Shown here: piece after piece, positions 51,253-60,317 of the stretch | Position numbering within the stretch: the stretch's first letter is position 1 | Layout of the letters: each line of letters opens with the position of its first letter | Origin: Acidobacteriota bacterium | GTDB taxonomy: Bacteria > Acidobacteriota > Terriglobia > Acidiferrales > UBA7541 | DNA: 64,000 bases | NCBI GenBank assembly: GCA_003223215.1 | Contig: QHYH01000086.1 | Coordinates: 81,264 to 145,263 of the forward strand | Reading direction: 5' to 3' | Translations under genes and position numbers: made by a program | The notes under the pieces: generated by a model | The model's database searches: none | What the model saw: the letters and a program-made list of their open reading frames with translations, nothing else | What the model was told of the DNA's origin: nothing

Positions 51253-51999
51253 ATGTTCAGCCTGAAAGACAAAGTAGCCCTGGTCACCGGCGCGTCGCAA
51301 GGCATCGGGCGCGACACGGCTCTGGCGCTAGCCGAAGCCGGCGCCAAAGTCGCCGTCGCCGCCCGCAATGAGGAAAAGCTCGCGGCGCTGGTAAAAGAGA
51401 TTGCCGCGGCGGGCGGAGAAGCCCTCGCGGTGAAGATGGATGTCGCCGAGGCCGGACAGGTCAAGGCAGGATTCAAGACGGTAATCGAGAAATTTGGCCG
51501 CCTCGACATTTTGGTGAACAACGCCGCGATTACGCGCGACGGTCTGGCCATGCGCATGAAGGCAGACGATTGGGACGCCGTGATTCGCACGAACCTGACC
51601 GGCGCGCAACTTTGCATCCAGCAGGCTCTTGCGGCCATGATGCGCGCGCGCGCGGGCCGCATTATCAATATCGCTTCCGTGGTCGCGCAGATGGGCAACG
51701 CGGGCCAGGCGAATTATGTTGCCGCCAAAGCGGGCCTGATCGGCTTGACCAAAGCCATCGCTGTGGAGATCGCCTCGCGCAACATCACCGTAAACGCCGT
51801 CGCACCCGGCTTCATCGAGACGCCCATGAGCGATGTGCTTTCCGACAAAGTGAAAGAAGACTTGAAAGCGCGCATTCCCTTGGGTCGCATGGGCTGCCCG
51901 CGCGACGTCGCTGCCGCCATCGTTTTTCTCGCGAGCGACGATGCTGGCTACATCACCGGCCACGTCCTCGACGTCAACGGAGGCATGTATCTGGCGTGA
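51253..51999 (+). CDS. fabG: 3-oxoacyl-ACP reductase
   Basis: ATG 51253 (MFSLKDKVALVTGASQGIG) gives 248 residues; the in-frame 5' extension from 51178 is not conserved. This is a classical short-chain dehydrogenase: TGASQGIG nucleotide loop, NNAAITRDGLAMRM, the catalytic Ser in NIASVVAQMGNAGQANYVAAKAG with the YxxxK pair (Tyr, Lys), and C-terminal ITGHVLDVNGGMYLA. It reduces beta-ketoacyl-ACP with NADPH. 185 bp separate it from fabD. Confidence 0.93.
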   Translation: MFSLKDKVALVTGASQGIGRDTALALAEAGAKVAVAARNEEKLAALVKEIAAAGGEALAVKMDVAEAGQVKAGFKTVIEKFGRLDILVNNAAITRDGLAMRMKADDWDAVIRTNLTGAQLCIQQALAAMMRARAGRIINIASVVAQMGNAGQANYVAAKAGLIGLTKAIAVEIASRNITVNAVAPGFIETPMSDVLSDKVKEDLKARIPLGRMGCPRDVAAAIVFLASDDAGYITGHVLDVNGGMYLA

Positions 52000-52423
52000 C
52001 AGGATGCGGCTAACAAAGTGCTTTGTCGTCGAGTGATTCACTCGCACGGGACAATCGGCGGCCTTTTGCTGAAATCCGCCGCGGGAGATGGCCGCGAACT
52101 GACCGCGGAGGAGTCGTCAAAACAGGGCGGTCAAGGCTAGCAAGGGACATCAAGCGCCATCAAGGGCCAGCTGCCAAACGCCAGCTGCCAAACGCCAGCT
52201 GCAAGTTGACCTTGCCGGGAGGCCTGACTAGAATGGGCAGGTTATTCGGGGCTCTATTTTCAAGGCAAATAAGCCCGTAACCGCGGCCAGGCGCCGTGAA
52301 CCGGATGCTACGGGCACAGAACACACGATTTTCGCGCGGCTGTACTCCGCGCAAGCAGGGCAGGCTCTTCAGCCTGAGGTCAGCGGACTAAAGTGGCAGC
52401 TACTTTGACGCGGAGGAACACGG
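52000..52423. other. 424-bp gap inside the fab cluster
   Basis: Between fabG and acpP. No gene is seen. It holds the tandem repeat at 52166-52202 and, just before acpP, the GGAGGAACACGG ribosome-binding site. A gap this long in a fab operon suggests a separate promoter for acpP-fabF, but I cannot point to its -10/-35. Confidence 0.4.
52166..52202 (+). repeat. tandem 14-bp repeat, 2.6 copies
   Basis: GCCAGCTGCCAAAC at 52166-52179 and 52180-52193, followed by a truncated GCCAGCTGC at 52194-52202. Each unit contains the palindrome CAGCTG. Immediately before it a shorter CATCAAG direct repeat occurs. Confidence 0.7.
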
Positions 52424-52666
52424 ATGGCCAGCGTAGAAGAACGCGTGAAGCAGATTATTGTCGAGCAACTCGGAGTGGATGAAGCGGAAGTGACGCCCAC
52501 GGCGTCGTTCGTGGACGACCTGGGAGCCGACTCGCTCGATCAGGTAGAATTGGTGATGGCGTTTGAGGAAGCCTTCGGCATCGAAGTGCCGGATGAGGAC
52601 GCCGAAAAGATGACCACGGTGAAGGACGCCGTCGAATACATCGACAAACACGCCAAAGGTAAGTAA
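52424..52666 (+). CDS. acpP: acyl carrier protein
   Basis: An 80-residue acidic protein with the phosphopantetheine-attachment motif [18 protein letters not shown]; the serine of DSL receives the prosthetic group. Opening [20 protein letters not shown] is standard. A GGAGG ribosome-binding site lies 7-8 bases before ATG 52424. It shuttles acyl chains through FabD, FabG and FabF encoded around it. Confidence 0.97.
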   Translation: MASVEERVKQIIVEQLGVDEAEVTPTASFVDDLGADSLDQVELVMAFEEAFGIEVPDEDAEKMTTVKDAVEYIDKHAKGK

Positions 52667-52704
52667 GCCACGGAATCATCACCTCAACAGGGAGTGTCGG
52701 AACG

Positions 52705-53949
52705 GTGACTCGCCGGGTAGTCGTTACGGGTGTTGGGCTGGTCTGCGCGCTGGGCATCGGCACGGAGGAAAGCTGGAGAAACCTCCTCGCCGGATGCAGC
52801 GGCATCGCCCCGATCACGTCGTTCGACACTACCGGTTTCGATTGCAAATTCGGCGGCGAGGTGAAGAACTTCGACCCCCTCCAGTGGATCGAAAAAAAAG
52901 AACTCAAGAAAATGGCGCGCTTCATCCAGGTTGGGCTGGCCGGCGCGGATTTTGCCGTGAAATCGGCTAACTGGAAGCCCCAGGATTCGAATCTCGACGA
53001 AGTCGGCGTTTACGTTTCCTCCGGCATCGGTGGGTTCGATATCATCGAGCGCGAGCACGGAAAGCTGCTGAACGGCGGCCCGAACAAGATTTCCCCCTTT
53101 TTCATTCCCTCGGCCATCGTTAATTTGGCTTCGGGACAAATTTCTATTCGTTATGGGGCGCGTGGGCCGAATTCCGCGACAGCCACGGCGTGTTCTGCTT
53201 CCGCGCATGCCGTTGGCGATTCCTTCAAGATTATCGAGCGCGGCGCCGCAGAAATGATGATTTGCGGTGGCGCCGAAGCCACCATCACGCCCATGGGCAT
53301 CGGGGGATTTGCCGCCATGAAGGCGCTCTCCACGCGCAATGACGATCCTGCGCATGCGAGCCGTCCGTGGGATGCCGGCCGCGACGGATTTGTCGTCGGC
53401 GAAGGCGCAGGCATCCTGGTCCTCGAATCCCTCGAACACGCGCAGAAGCGCAATGCGCCGATCATCGCGGAAATCGTTGGCTACGGAATGTCGGGCGACG
53501 CCTATCACATGACCCAGCCGGAGGAAAATGGCGACGGCGCCTATCGCGTGATGATGGCGGCGCTCAAAGACGCCACGCTTGCGCCTGACGACGTTGGCTA
53601 CGTGAATGCCCACGGAACTTCCACGCCCATTGGCGACGTCATTGAAACGCGGGCGCTGAAGCGCGTTTTCGGCGAGCGGGCCAAGAAGGTGCCCGTGAGT
53701 TCGACGAAATCCATGACCGGCCACCTGCTTGGCGGTGCGGGCGGCCTGGAGGCCGGCATCAGTGTGCTGGCGCTGCGCGATCAGACGCTGCCGCCCACGA
53801 TCAACCTCGAGAAGGCCGATCCCGAGTGCGATCTTGATTACGTGCCCAATCATGCGCGCAAAGCGTCGGTCGAATACGCGCTATCGAATTCCTTTGGGTT
53901 TGGCGGCACCAACGCCGCGCTCATTTTCCGGCGCTGGTCCGGGAAGTGA
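52705..53949 (+). CDS. fabF: 3-oxoacyl-ACP synthase II
   Basis: GTG 52705 starts a 414-residue condensing enzyme. The Cys-His-His triad is in TATACSASAHAVGD, VNAHGTSTPIGD and SMTGHLLGGAG, with the closing SNSFGFGGTNAAL. It elongates acyl-ACP with malonyl-ACP and, by family, adjusts unsaturated chain length with temperature. It begins 38 bp after acpP; the region after it holds a hairpin and two dispersed repeats. Confidence 0.96.
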   Translation: MTRRVVVTGVGLVCALGIGTEESWRNLLAGCSGIAPITSFDTTGFDCKFGGEVKNFDPLQWIEKKELKKMARFIQVGLAGADFAVKSANWKPQDSNLDEVGVYVSSGIGGFDIIEREHGKLLNGGPNKISPFFIPSAIVNLASGQISIRYGARGPNSATATACSASAHAVGDSFKIIERGAAEMMICGGAEATITPMGIGGFAAMKALSTRNDDPAHASRPWDAGRDGFVVGEGAGILVLESLEHAQKRNAPIIAEIVGYGMSGDAYHMTQPEENGDGAYRVMMAALKDATLAPDDVGYVNAHGTSTPIGDVIETRALKRVFGERAKKVPVSSTKSMTGHLLGGAGGLEAGISVLALRDQTLPPTINLEKADPECDLDYVPNHARKASVEYALSNSFGFGGTNAALIFRRWSGK

Positions 53950-53972
53950 CGCACGCGGCAAAGCGTGCGTCA
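53947..53972. terminator. perfect hairpin at the end of fabF
   Basis: TGACGCACGC and GCGTGCGTCA form a perfect 10-bp stem with a GGCAAA loop, starting in the fabF stop codon. There is no T-run, so it may stabilise the 3' end, act in rho-dependent termination, or be part of a repeat. Confidence 0.45.
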
Positions 53973-54006
53973 TCCTGTGGCCGCGCCTTTTGCGGTCGAA
54001 GGATCG
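53969..54006. repeat. dispersed GTCATCCTG-type repeat copy
   Basis: GTCATCCTG ... GTCGAAGGATC follows the fabF hairpin; ends match the common interspersed pattern GTCAT(C/T)CT-GAG ... CGAA-(G/A)-ATC. Function unknown; REP-like. Confidence 0.45.
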
Positions 54007-54044
54007 CAGCTTCAGGATCGAGCCCGTGCCGCTGTACTAGCGTC

Positions 54045-54088
54045 GTCATTCTCGAGCGAGCAGACAGGCTTCGCCCGAAGAATCTCAG
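54045..54088. repeat. second dispersed GTCATTCT-type repeat copy
   Basis: GTCATTCTCGAGCGAG ... CGAAGAATCTC is a second, near-standard copy of the same interspersed family 40 bp downstream, in the fabF-etfB gap. See also 32545-32588. Confidence 0.5.
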
Positions 54089-54179
54089 GTAGCGAGTGGC
54101 GAAACCGAATTGGAAATCTGAGCTACTTCGCTCCGCTCAGGCAACCAATCCCTTGTAACGCAGGTAGAGGAAGAAATCC

Positions 54180-54944
54180 GTGAACATCATCGTGTGTATC
54201 AAGCAGGTCCCCGCGAAAGATGCGCCGCTGGCGATCGCCGGAAACTGGATCAAGGAATCCGACATCGGCTTTGAGATGAACGAGCCCGACAGCTACGCGC
54301 TCGAGGAAGCACTGCGGCTCAAGGAAAAACACGGTGGGGAAGTTGTCGTCCTTTCGATGGGACCGGAGCGCGTGAAGCAAACGATCAAGGAAGCGCTCGC
54401 GAAGGGTGCCGACCGAGGCATTCACATCGCCGACGACCAGTTCGCCGAGCGGGATCCCCTCGGCTCGGCGAAGGCGCTCGCCGCAGCCATTCAAAAGGAG
54501 AAGGCCGATCTCGTCCTTACCGGCCTGCAGAGTGACGACCATGGGTTCGGCCAGACCGGCGTGCTGCTTGCCGCCTTGCTCGACCGCCCGCACGCCACCA
54601 TCATCATGCAAATTGAAGTGCAGGACGGAAAGATGAAGCTCAAACGCGAGCTCGAAGCGGGGTGGTTTCAGTGGTTGGAATGCCCGTTGCCGGCGGTGCT
54701 TACGATTCAGTCGGGAATCAACAGAGTCCGCTACGCCACGCTGAAAGGCATCATCGCCGCGAAGAAAAAGGAAGTCACCACCGTTGCGCGCGGGTCCTTG
54801 GGTGTCGCCCACGAAACCACGCAGAAAATCGAAAAAATCTACGTGCCCACGAAAACAAAAAAAACAGAATTCCTGACTGGCACACCCAAAGAAGTGGCCT
54901 CGAAACTCGTCGAGAAGTTGAAATTCGAAGCCCGGGTGATCTGA
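54180..54944 (+). CDS. etfB: electron transfer flavoprotein, beta subunit
   Basis: GTG 54180 with GAGGAAG before it. The 254-residue protein has IIVCIKQVPAKD, NEPDSYALEEALRLKEK, and the AMP-binding segment DDHGFGQTGVLLAALLDRP, matching EtfB. With EtfA it forms the ETF heterodimer that takes electrons from acyl-CoA and other dehydrogenases. Two bases separate its stop from etfA. Repeats and a long gap separate it from fabF, so it is probably its own unit. Confidence 0.94.
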   Translation: MNIIVCIKQVPAKDAPLAIAGNWIKESDIGFEMNEPDSYALEEALRLKEKHGGEVVVLSMGPERVKQTIKEALAKGADRGIHIADDQFAERDPLGSAKALAAAIQKEKADLVLTGLQSDDHGFGQTGVLLAALLDRPHATIIMQIEVQDGKMKLKRELEAGWFQWLECPLPAVLTIQSGINRVRYATLKGIIAAKKKEVTTVARGSLGVAHETTQKIEKIYVPTKTKKTEFLTGTPKEVASKLVEKLKFEARVI

Positions 54945-54946
54945 CC

Positions 54947-55930
54947 ATGAAAATTCTCGTGGTTACCGAACAGCGGCAAGGGAAATGGAACAACGCGAGT
55001 TTCGAAACGCTCGCTGCTGCGCAACAAATTGCCAAGGACGGTTCGAGCGCGGTCAGCGGGCTCGTCATCGGCGAAGGCGTATCTGCCTTGGCCGACGAAC
55101 TCGCTTCGAAAAATGTCTCCGAAGTCCTGCGTGTCGAACACGATTTGCTCGAAGCCTACACCCCCGACGGCTACTCGATCGCCCTCAAACAAGTGATCGA
55201 GTCCGCCAAGCCCGATCTCGTTCTGTTTCCGCATACCTATCAGGTCCGCGACTTTGCTCCCAAGCTTGCTGCCATGATGGGCAAAGGCATGATCGGCGAT
55301 TCGATCGGCTATCGCAACGAAGGCGGCAGGCTGGTCTTCGTGCGCCAGATGTTCCAGGGCAAAACCGCCGCCGACGTCACTTTTGCTGGCTCCGCGCCTT
55401 GGTTCGCTTCGTTTCAGTCTGGCGCTTTCCGCGCGGACTTGCTTGCCGCGCATCCTTTGGGCAAAGCTCCCGTGAACGCAGTCACCGTCACGCTGAGCGC
55501 CGCAGAGATTCGCACCAAGCCGCTGGAACTTTTCAAGGAAGCCAAATCCGCCGTGGACCTCACGCAGGCGCCGCTCATCGTCGCCATTGGCCGCGGCATC
55601 AAAGCGCCGGAAAATATCCCGCAAGCGGAGGCGCTTGCGAAAGCCCTTGGCGCGGAGATCGCCGCTTCGCGTCCCATTTGTGATGAAGGCTGGCTCCCCA
55701 TGGAGCGACAGATCGGCAGCTCCGGCCAAACCGTCGCGCCAAAGCTTTATCTCGCGCTCGGCATCAGTGGCGCGATTCAGCACGTGGTCGGTATGAAAGG
55801 CGCGCGCACCGTCGTGGCCATCAACAAAGATTCGAACGCCCCGATTTTCGAGATCGCGGATTACGGCGTGGTTGGCGATATCTTTGAAATCATGCCTGCC
55901 CTTACCGAAGCCCTGGAAAAAGCCAAGTAG
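54947..55930 (+). CDS. etfA: electron transfer flavoprotein, alpha subunit
   Basis: ATG 54947 gives a 327-residue protein: ILVVTEQRQGKWNNASFETLAAAQ, then the FAD domain RPICDEGWLPMERQIGSSGQTVAPKLYLALGISGAIQHVVGM and the last NKDSNAPIFEIADYGVVGDIFEIMPAL. These are the standard FAD-binding motifs (including the arginine and SGxxxQH positions). It passes electrons to the ETF-quinone oxidoreductase encoded downstream. Operon etfB-etfA is certain; a cupin gene intervenes before the oxidoreductase. Confidence 0.95.
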   Translation: MKILVVTEQRQGKWNNASFETLAAAQQIAKDGSSAVSGLVIGEGVSALADELASKNVSEVLRVEHDLLEAYTPDGYSIALKQVIESAKPDLVLFPHTYQVRDFAPKLAAMMGKGMIGDSIGYRNEGGRLVFVRQMFQGKTAADVTFAGSAPWFASFQSGAFRADLLAAHPLGKAPVNAVTVTLSAAEIRTKPLELFKEAKSAVDLTQAPLIVAIGRGIKAPENIPQAEALAKALGAEIAASRPICDEGWLPMERQIGSSGQTVAPKLYLALGISGAIQHVVGMKGARTVVAINKDSNAPIFEIADYGVVGDIFEIMPALTEALEKAK

Positions 55931-56056
55931 GGCGCGCCACGGAACAGAACCGCCTTTCTTCGAACGTCGTAGCGCGTGATATGACAAATTGGCCCTTGGT
56001 CGCGCGGCGTACGGTGTACTTATAATAACCGATGACCGCCGGGAAGGGAGCATCCG

Positions 56057-56434
56057 ATGGCCAGTGTGGAAAGGTTCCCCTACGAGACCAGACTCAACAT
56101 TCTTTGCCAGCCTTTGGAAATCATGGATGAACGAGCCCTCGCCGACGCCTGCACCTACAAGTGGTACAACCAGACCCTCTGCCGGGTGAACGGGTCGGTG
56201 GTTCGTCTCGGTGTTGTGGAGGGTGAATACCATTGGCACAAGCATGACGATGATGACGAATTCTTCTACGTGGTTGAAGGGAAGCTGCTGATTGATCTCG
56301 AAGGCCGCACGATGGAGCTGGGTCCGAGACAAGGCACCGTCGTCCCCAAGGGGGTTTTGCATCGCACGCGCGCTCCCAAGCGAACCGTCATCCTTATGGT
56401 GGAGAACTCAGGGATCGTTCCCACCGGCAACTAA
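56057..56434 (+). CDS. cupin-domain protein
   Basis: A 125-residue single cupin with a GGGAG ribosome-binding site. Cupin motif 1 is EYHWHKHDDDDEFFYVVEGKLLID (His, His, Glu metal ligands) and motif 2 ELGPRQGTVVPKGVLHRTRAP (His). A metal is likely bound. Function is unknown. It sits between etfA and the ETF-quinone oxidoreductase gene in the same direction, with 126 and 67 bp gaps. Confidence 0.85.
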   Translation: MASVERFPYETRLNILCQPLEIMDERALADACTYKWYNQTLCRVNGSVVRLGVVEGEYHWHKHDDDDEFFYVVEGKLLIDLEGRTMELGPRQGTVVPKGVLHRTRAPKRTVILMVENSGIVPTGN

Positions 56435-56501
56435 ACCGGAACGGTACCAATCTGCGCGGCATTTATTAAGTCCCGTCGCTCTGCTTTGCTAGAATGGCTC
56501 G

Positions 56502-58160
56502 GTGGCCATCCAGCGCGAACAACTTGAAGCGGATGTTCTTATCGTCGGAGCAGGTCCGGCGGGGCTTTCTTGCGCGTTGCACCTGGCAAATCTGATCAAG
56601 AAGCACAACGCTTCCGGCGCGAAGCCGGAGCTTTCTGCCGAAAACATTTACGTCCTCGAGAAGGGCCGTGAGATCGGCGCGCACCAGCTTTCCGGCGCAA
56701 TTATGAATCCCAAGGCGCTTGCCGAGCTGGTTCCGGGTTTCGAGAAATCTGCGCCGCTGGATACTCCGGTCACCCATTCCGCGGCGCTGCTCTTCACCAA
56801 GAATTCCGCCTTGCGTTTCCCGGTTACTCCTCCTCCGTTTCAGAACAAGGGCAACTACGTTATTTCGCTGAACAAAGTCAGCAAATGGCTCGGCGGGCTT
56901 GTGGAAGCCGCCGGCGTCAATGTCTTCAAGGAATTTGGCGGCGCCGAACTCGTTTACGAAGGCAACGGAATCGCCGGCGTCATCACCGAAGACAAGGGCG
57001 TCGACAAGAACGGCAATCCCAAAGACAACTTTACTCCCGGATATGAACTTCGCGCTAAAGTCACCGTCCTTGCCGAAGGCACGCGTGGCTCGCTCACCAA
57101 GAAACTCGTCGCCGCAAAAAAGCTCGACAATATCAATCCGCAAACCTACGGTATCGGCATCAAGGAGCTCTGGGCCGTTCAGCCCGGACGCCTCGAGCCC
57201 GGCTACGTCGCGCACACGCTCGGCTGGCCCGTTCCCGCGAGCATGTACGGCGGGGGCTGGGTTTACGCCCTTTCCGACAATCGCGTCTCGGTCGGCCTGG
57301 TTATCGCTCTCGAATACGCTGACCCGCAATTCGATCCCCACGCCGCGTTTCAAACCTGGAAGACGCATCCGTTTCTCAAGAGACTTCTCGATGGCGGTAA
57401 GCTCGTTCGCTATGGGGCGAAGTCGCTGCCCTACGGCGGGTGGTATGCCATGCCGCGCACCTATGTCGACGGCGGCCTCATCATCGGGGATTCTGGCAGT
57501 TTTCTCGATTCGCAGCGCCTCAAGGGCATTCACCTGGCGATGAAGAGCGGCATGCTTGCGGCTGAAACCATTTTCGAAGCGCTGAAGTCCGGCGACACCT
57601 CTGCAAAAACGCTCGGCACGTTCCCGAAAAAAGTCGAGCAGAGCTACATCAAGAAAGAACTCTGGCAAGTGCGCAACTTCCATCAGTCGTTTCAGCACGG
57701 GATGGTTCGCGGGTTTTTTCACGCCGCGTTTCAGCAAATCACCGGCGGCCGCGGCCTGAGCGATCCCATGCGGGCGCATCCAGGCCACGAAGCCTACAAA
57801 AAAATCAACGGCCGGCTTGCGCCCGAACGCTTCAAGGGTGACGGCAAGCTCACTTTCGATCGGCTCACCGACGTCTACCACTCCGGAACCCGCCACGAAG
57901 AGGATCAGCCCTGCCATCTTCACGTTGCCGACACCAACATTTGTTCCACAAAATGCGTCGTCGAGTACGGCAATCCCTGTCAGTATTTCTGCCCGGCGGC
58001 AGTCTATGAAATGGTGAAAGAATCGGCGGGCCCGCCAAAGCTGAAAATCAACGCTTCGAATTGCGTGCACTGCAAAACCTGCGACATCGCCGATCCTTAT
58101 CAAATCATCGACTGGGTTGTCCCCGAGGGCGGCGGCGGTCCCAACTACGAAGGCATGTGA
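56502..58160 (+). CDS. electron transfer flavoprotein-ubiquinone oxidoreductase
   Basis: GTG 56502 starts a 552-residue flavoprotein. FAD site ADVLIVGAGPAGLSCALHLA at the N-terminus, IGAHQLSGAIMNP, HSAALLF and later GDSGSFLDSQRLKGIHLAMKSGMLAAE, then a C-terminal ferredoxin-like [4Fe-4S] module with CxxC and NCVHCKTCDIADP. This is the ETF-QO family, which oxidises ETF and reduces the quinone pool at the membrane. Its genomic place after etfBA makes a complete route from acyl-CoA dehydrogenases to menaquinone. Confidence 0.93.
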   Translation: MAIQREQLEADVLIVGAGPAGLSCALHLANLIKKHNASGAKPELSAENIYVLEKGREIGAHQLSGAIMNPKALAELVPGFEKSAPLDTPVTHSAALLFTKNSALRFPVTPPPFQNKGNYVISLNKVSKWLGGLVEAAGVNVFKEFGGAELVYEGNGIAGVITEDKGVDKNGNPKDNFTPGYELRAKVTVLAEGTRGSLTKKLVAAKKLDNINPQTYGIGIKELWAVQPGRLEPGYVAHTLGWPVPASMYGGGWVYALSDNRVSVGLVIALEYADPQFDPHAAFQTWKTHPFLKRLLDGGKLVRYGAKSLPYGGWYAMPRTYVDGGLIIGDSGSFLDSQRLKGIHLAMKSGMLAAETIFEALKSGDTSAKTLGTFPKKVEQSYIKKELWQVRNFHQSFQHGMVRGFFHAAFQQITGGRGLSDPMRAHPGHEAYKKINGRLAPERFKGDGKLTFDRLTDVYHSGTRHEEDQPCHLHVADTNICSTKCVVEYGNPCQYFCPAAVYEMVKESAGPPKLKINASNCVHCKTCDIADPYQIIDWVVPEGGGGPNYEGM

Positions 58161-58193
58161 GCATTCCTGCGGTTTTACTCCCCGGCCCTAACC

Positions 58194-59270
58194 CTATCTC
58201 GAGAGTTCGCCAACCCCTCGCGACCAGAGTTTGCGCACGAAATGAACCACGCGATCAACCATGGAAGTTGCATTATTGGCTTGCGCTGCTGGCTTGATGG
58301 GCTTCGCCGGGGCCGGCCGCGCCGGTGCGGGCGAGGTCGGAGCCGCAGAAACAGGCGCCGAGGAAACCGGCAATTCTCCTTCTACGCGGCCCTGAAAAAT
58401 GAGCGTAGGCCGCACGCGCACGCGCCGCACCACTACGATCTTGCTTGTATCCACTTCCGGCTGGACTTCGGCGTTGGCGTTGTAAATCAGCGGCGGGATG
58501 AAAAACTGATAGACCGGTGCTTCCTTTTCGGCTGGTTTATCCAATGGCAAAGGAGAAATGACGTCACCAGATCCCAACGGTCTCGAGTTCGCGTCCTCGC
58601 TAGTCTGGGTCGGAGGAACGAGTTCTAGTCGCGGCGGTCGAGAGTATTTTGTGAGCTGAGGATCGCACGAGCACCGCTCACCGCCCGCTCGAAGCCCGTC
58701 CAATTGTCCGTTGACGAGCAGAACATCGGCCGATTGCGGAACGACAATATTTTGACCGGTGAGCTGTTGCTCCAGCCGCACCGCGCCGCGATAAGCGCGC
58801 ACGCACATGGCGCCAGTGGCGTCAAAACCAACCAGTGCATCTTGCGGGCCACCGCCAATCGCAATCGGTTGAATCTGAAGCAGCGGAGTGTAAATGGTCA
58901 CCGCGGGTCCTTGCTCGATGGCGAGGTGAATCGTGCCTGAGTCCAGAGCAACGGTGACCAGATTTCCGGCTTTCAAAACCGAAAAATGCGCCGGCCCGCA
59001 AATGCTGATCGACCCGCCTCCGGTGAGATCAAGCCGCGCGGTCCCGGATTTGATCAGCACGTCGCTCCCGCTGCGCAGGACGGTTCGCGGAAAGCCGCCC
59101 ACAACTTCGACGCGCATGGGGCCGGTGACAGCGACGGCCGCCCCGTCGATGGTTCCGACCGAATCGGAAGCTGGCTCGTCGGAACGCGCCGTCAACGCGG
59201 TCAGAACCGCCATGCTAGCCAACGCCGTCACGCTCGAAAAAAGCCAGAGGGCACGGCGTCTTGAATTCAT
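58194..59270 (-). CDS. FecR-like secreted/membrane protein
   Basis: About 358 residues from ATG 59270 (an in-frame ATG at 59291 is possible). A basic N-terminus (NSRRRALW) precedes a hydrophobic segment (LFSSVTALASMAVLTALT), then a beta-sandwich resembling the FecR domain: GPMRVEVVGGFPRTVLRSGSDVLIKSGTARLDL, FSVLKAGNLVTVALDSG and TIHLAIEQGPAVTIYTP. The C-terminal third is proline/alanine-rich (AAPTSPAPARPAPAKP) and probably disordered, with CSC cysteines in the middle. Convergent with the ETF-QO gene. No sigma factor or transporter partner is adjacent. Confidence 0.7.
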   Translation of the reverse strand: MNSRRRALWLFSSVTALASMAVLTALTARSDEPASDSVGTIDGAAVAVTGPMRVEVVGGFPRTVLRSGSDVLIKSGTARLDLTGGGSISICGPAHFSVLKAGNLVTVALDSGTIHLAIEQGPAVTIYTPLLQIQPIAIGGGPQDALVGFDATGAMCVRAYRGAVRLEQQLTGQNIVVPQSADVLLVNGQLDGLRAGGERCSCDPQLTKYSRPPRLELVPPTQTSEDANSRPLGSGDVISPLPLDKPAEKEAPVYQFFIPPLIYNANAEVQPEVDTSKIVVVRRVRVRPTLIFQGRVEGELPVSSAPVSAAPTSPAPARPAPAKPIKPAAQANNATSMVDRVVHFVRKLWSRGVGELSR

Positions 59271-59397
59271 TGGGATGAAGCCAAACGACACTCGGTTTGC
59301 ACTCCCGGCACAAAGGCGGGGCTCTCGCCTATACTATACGTCGGCGGGGACTGCCGGCGCCCCTTTACAGAATGACAGCATCGCCAGGCAAAACGAC

Positions 59398-60186
59398 ATG
59401 CCACAGCCCGACACGATCCTGGATACCGCGAAGCAGCTGGAGCACGAGCCGGTCAATTTGCATTATGACACAAGGCTACCACCCTTGCCTTGGACGAGGC
59501 GTATCCAGATACCTTTTATTGCCGCTGCCGTCTACAGCGTCATTCGAACGCTCGGACCGACGCTGCGGTACGAAGTGCTTGGCTGGCAGCATGCGGAAAA
59601 AGTCCACGCTTCCGGCAAGCGCATTATCTGGGCGTTCTGGCACCGCATCATTCTCCCGATTGTGTGGTGGCATCGGCATCACGGGGTGGTCGTGATGAAC
59701 ACCACAGCGTTTGACGGACGATGGACACGCAAGGTTATCGAGTGGCTCGGATTTGGCACCGCGCAGGGGAGTTCATCTCGGGGCGGCTTGCGCGGGCTTG
59801 CGGTGATGGCCAAGCGGCTCGAAGAAAGCGCCGATTGCGCGTTTACCATCGATGGGCCGCGCGGGCCGCGCTACGTGGCCAAGCCCGGGCCAGTGATGCT
59901 GGCGCGGAAAACCGGTTGCCCGATCATGGTGTTTCACATCGGCGTCGACCGCGGAAAAACGTTTACCAAGACTTGGGATCACTTTCTGCTGCCCATGCCG
60001 TTTGCGCGCACCGTGATTTTATTTGCGAGGCCGATTTACGTCCCGGCGGACGCCAATGCGGACCTGATGGACGCGAAACACGCTGAAATGCAGCGCGAAC
60101 TCGAACGTGTCCGCGATATCGCCGAAGGCTGGTTTCGGTTAAGCGCCGACAGCCGCGAGAAATTTCGCGCCGAATTCAATCGCTAA
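59398..60186 (+). CDS. DUF374-family lysophospholipid acyltransferase-like protein
   Basis: ATG 59398 gives 262 residues. Acyltransferase signatures are IWAFWHRIILPIVWWHRHH (an H-x-R-like motif), GSSSRGGLRGLAVMAKRL, and CAFTIDGPRGPRYVAKPGPVMLARKTGCPI, the DUF374 DGPRGPR block. An N-terminal hydrophobic helix (FIAAAVYSVIRTL) should attach it to the membrane. These proteins transfer acyl groups in lipid A or phospholipid synthesis; the acceptor is unknown. It reads divergently from the FecR-like gene. Confidence 0.88.
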   Translation: MPQPDTILDTAKQLEHEPVNLHYDTRLPPLPWTRRIQIPFIAAAVYSVIRTLGPTLRYEVLGWQHAEKVHASGKRIIWAFWHRIILPIVWWHRHHGVVVMNTTAFDGRWTRKVIEWLGFGTAQGSSSRGGLRGLAVMAKRLEESADCAFTIDGPRGPRYVAKPGPVMLARKTGCPIMVFHIGVDRGKTFTKTWDHFLLPMPFARTVILFARPIYVPADANADLMDAKHAEMQRELERVRDIAEGWFRLSADSREKFRAEFNR

Positions 60187-60317
60187 TTAGGCCCAGTCCC
60201 GTGCCCTTCCTGCGATTTTCCGAAATTGGTTGACGCGGGCTTTTAGACCAGCGCGTTTCTCCTGGAGGAATGCCGCCCCGCCGTGGCCCCCGCCCGGACT
60301 AAGATAGCGCTTGGTTT

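Noticed and set aside
56466..58103. Long open minus-strand frame (545 codons) across the ETF-quinone oxidoreductase gene
   Set aside because: Antisense shadow; the plus strand has full FAD and [4Fe-4S] motifs.
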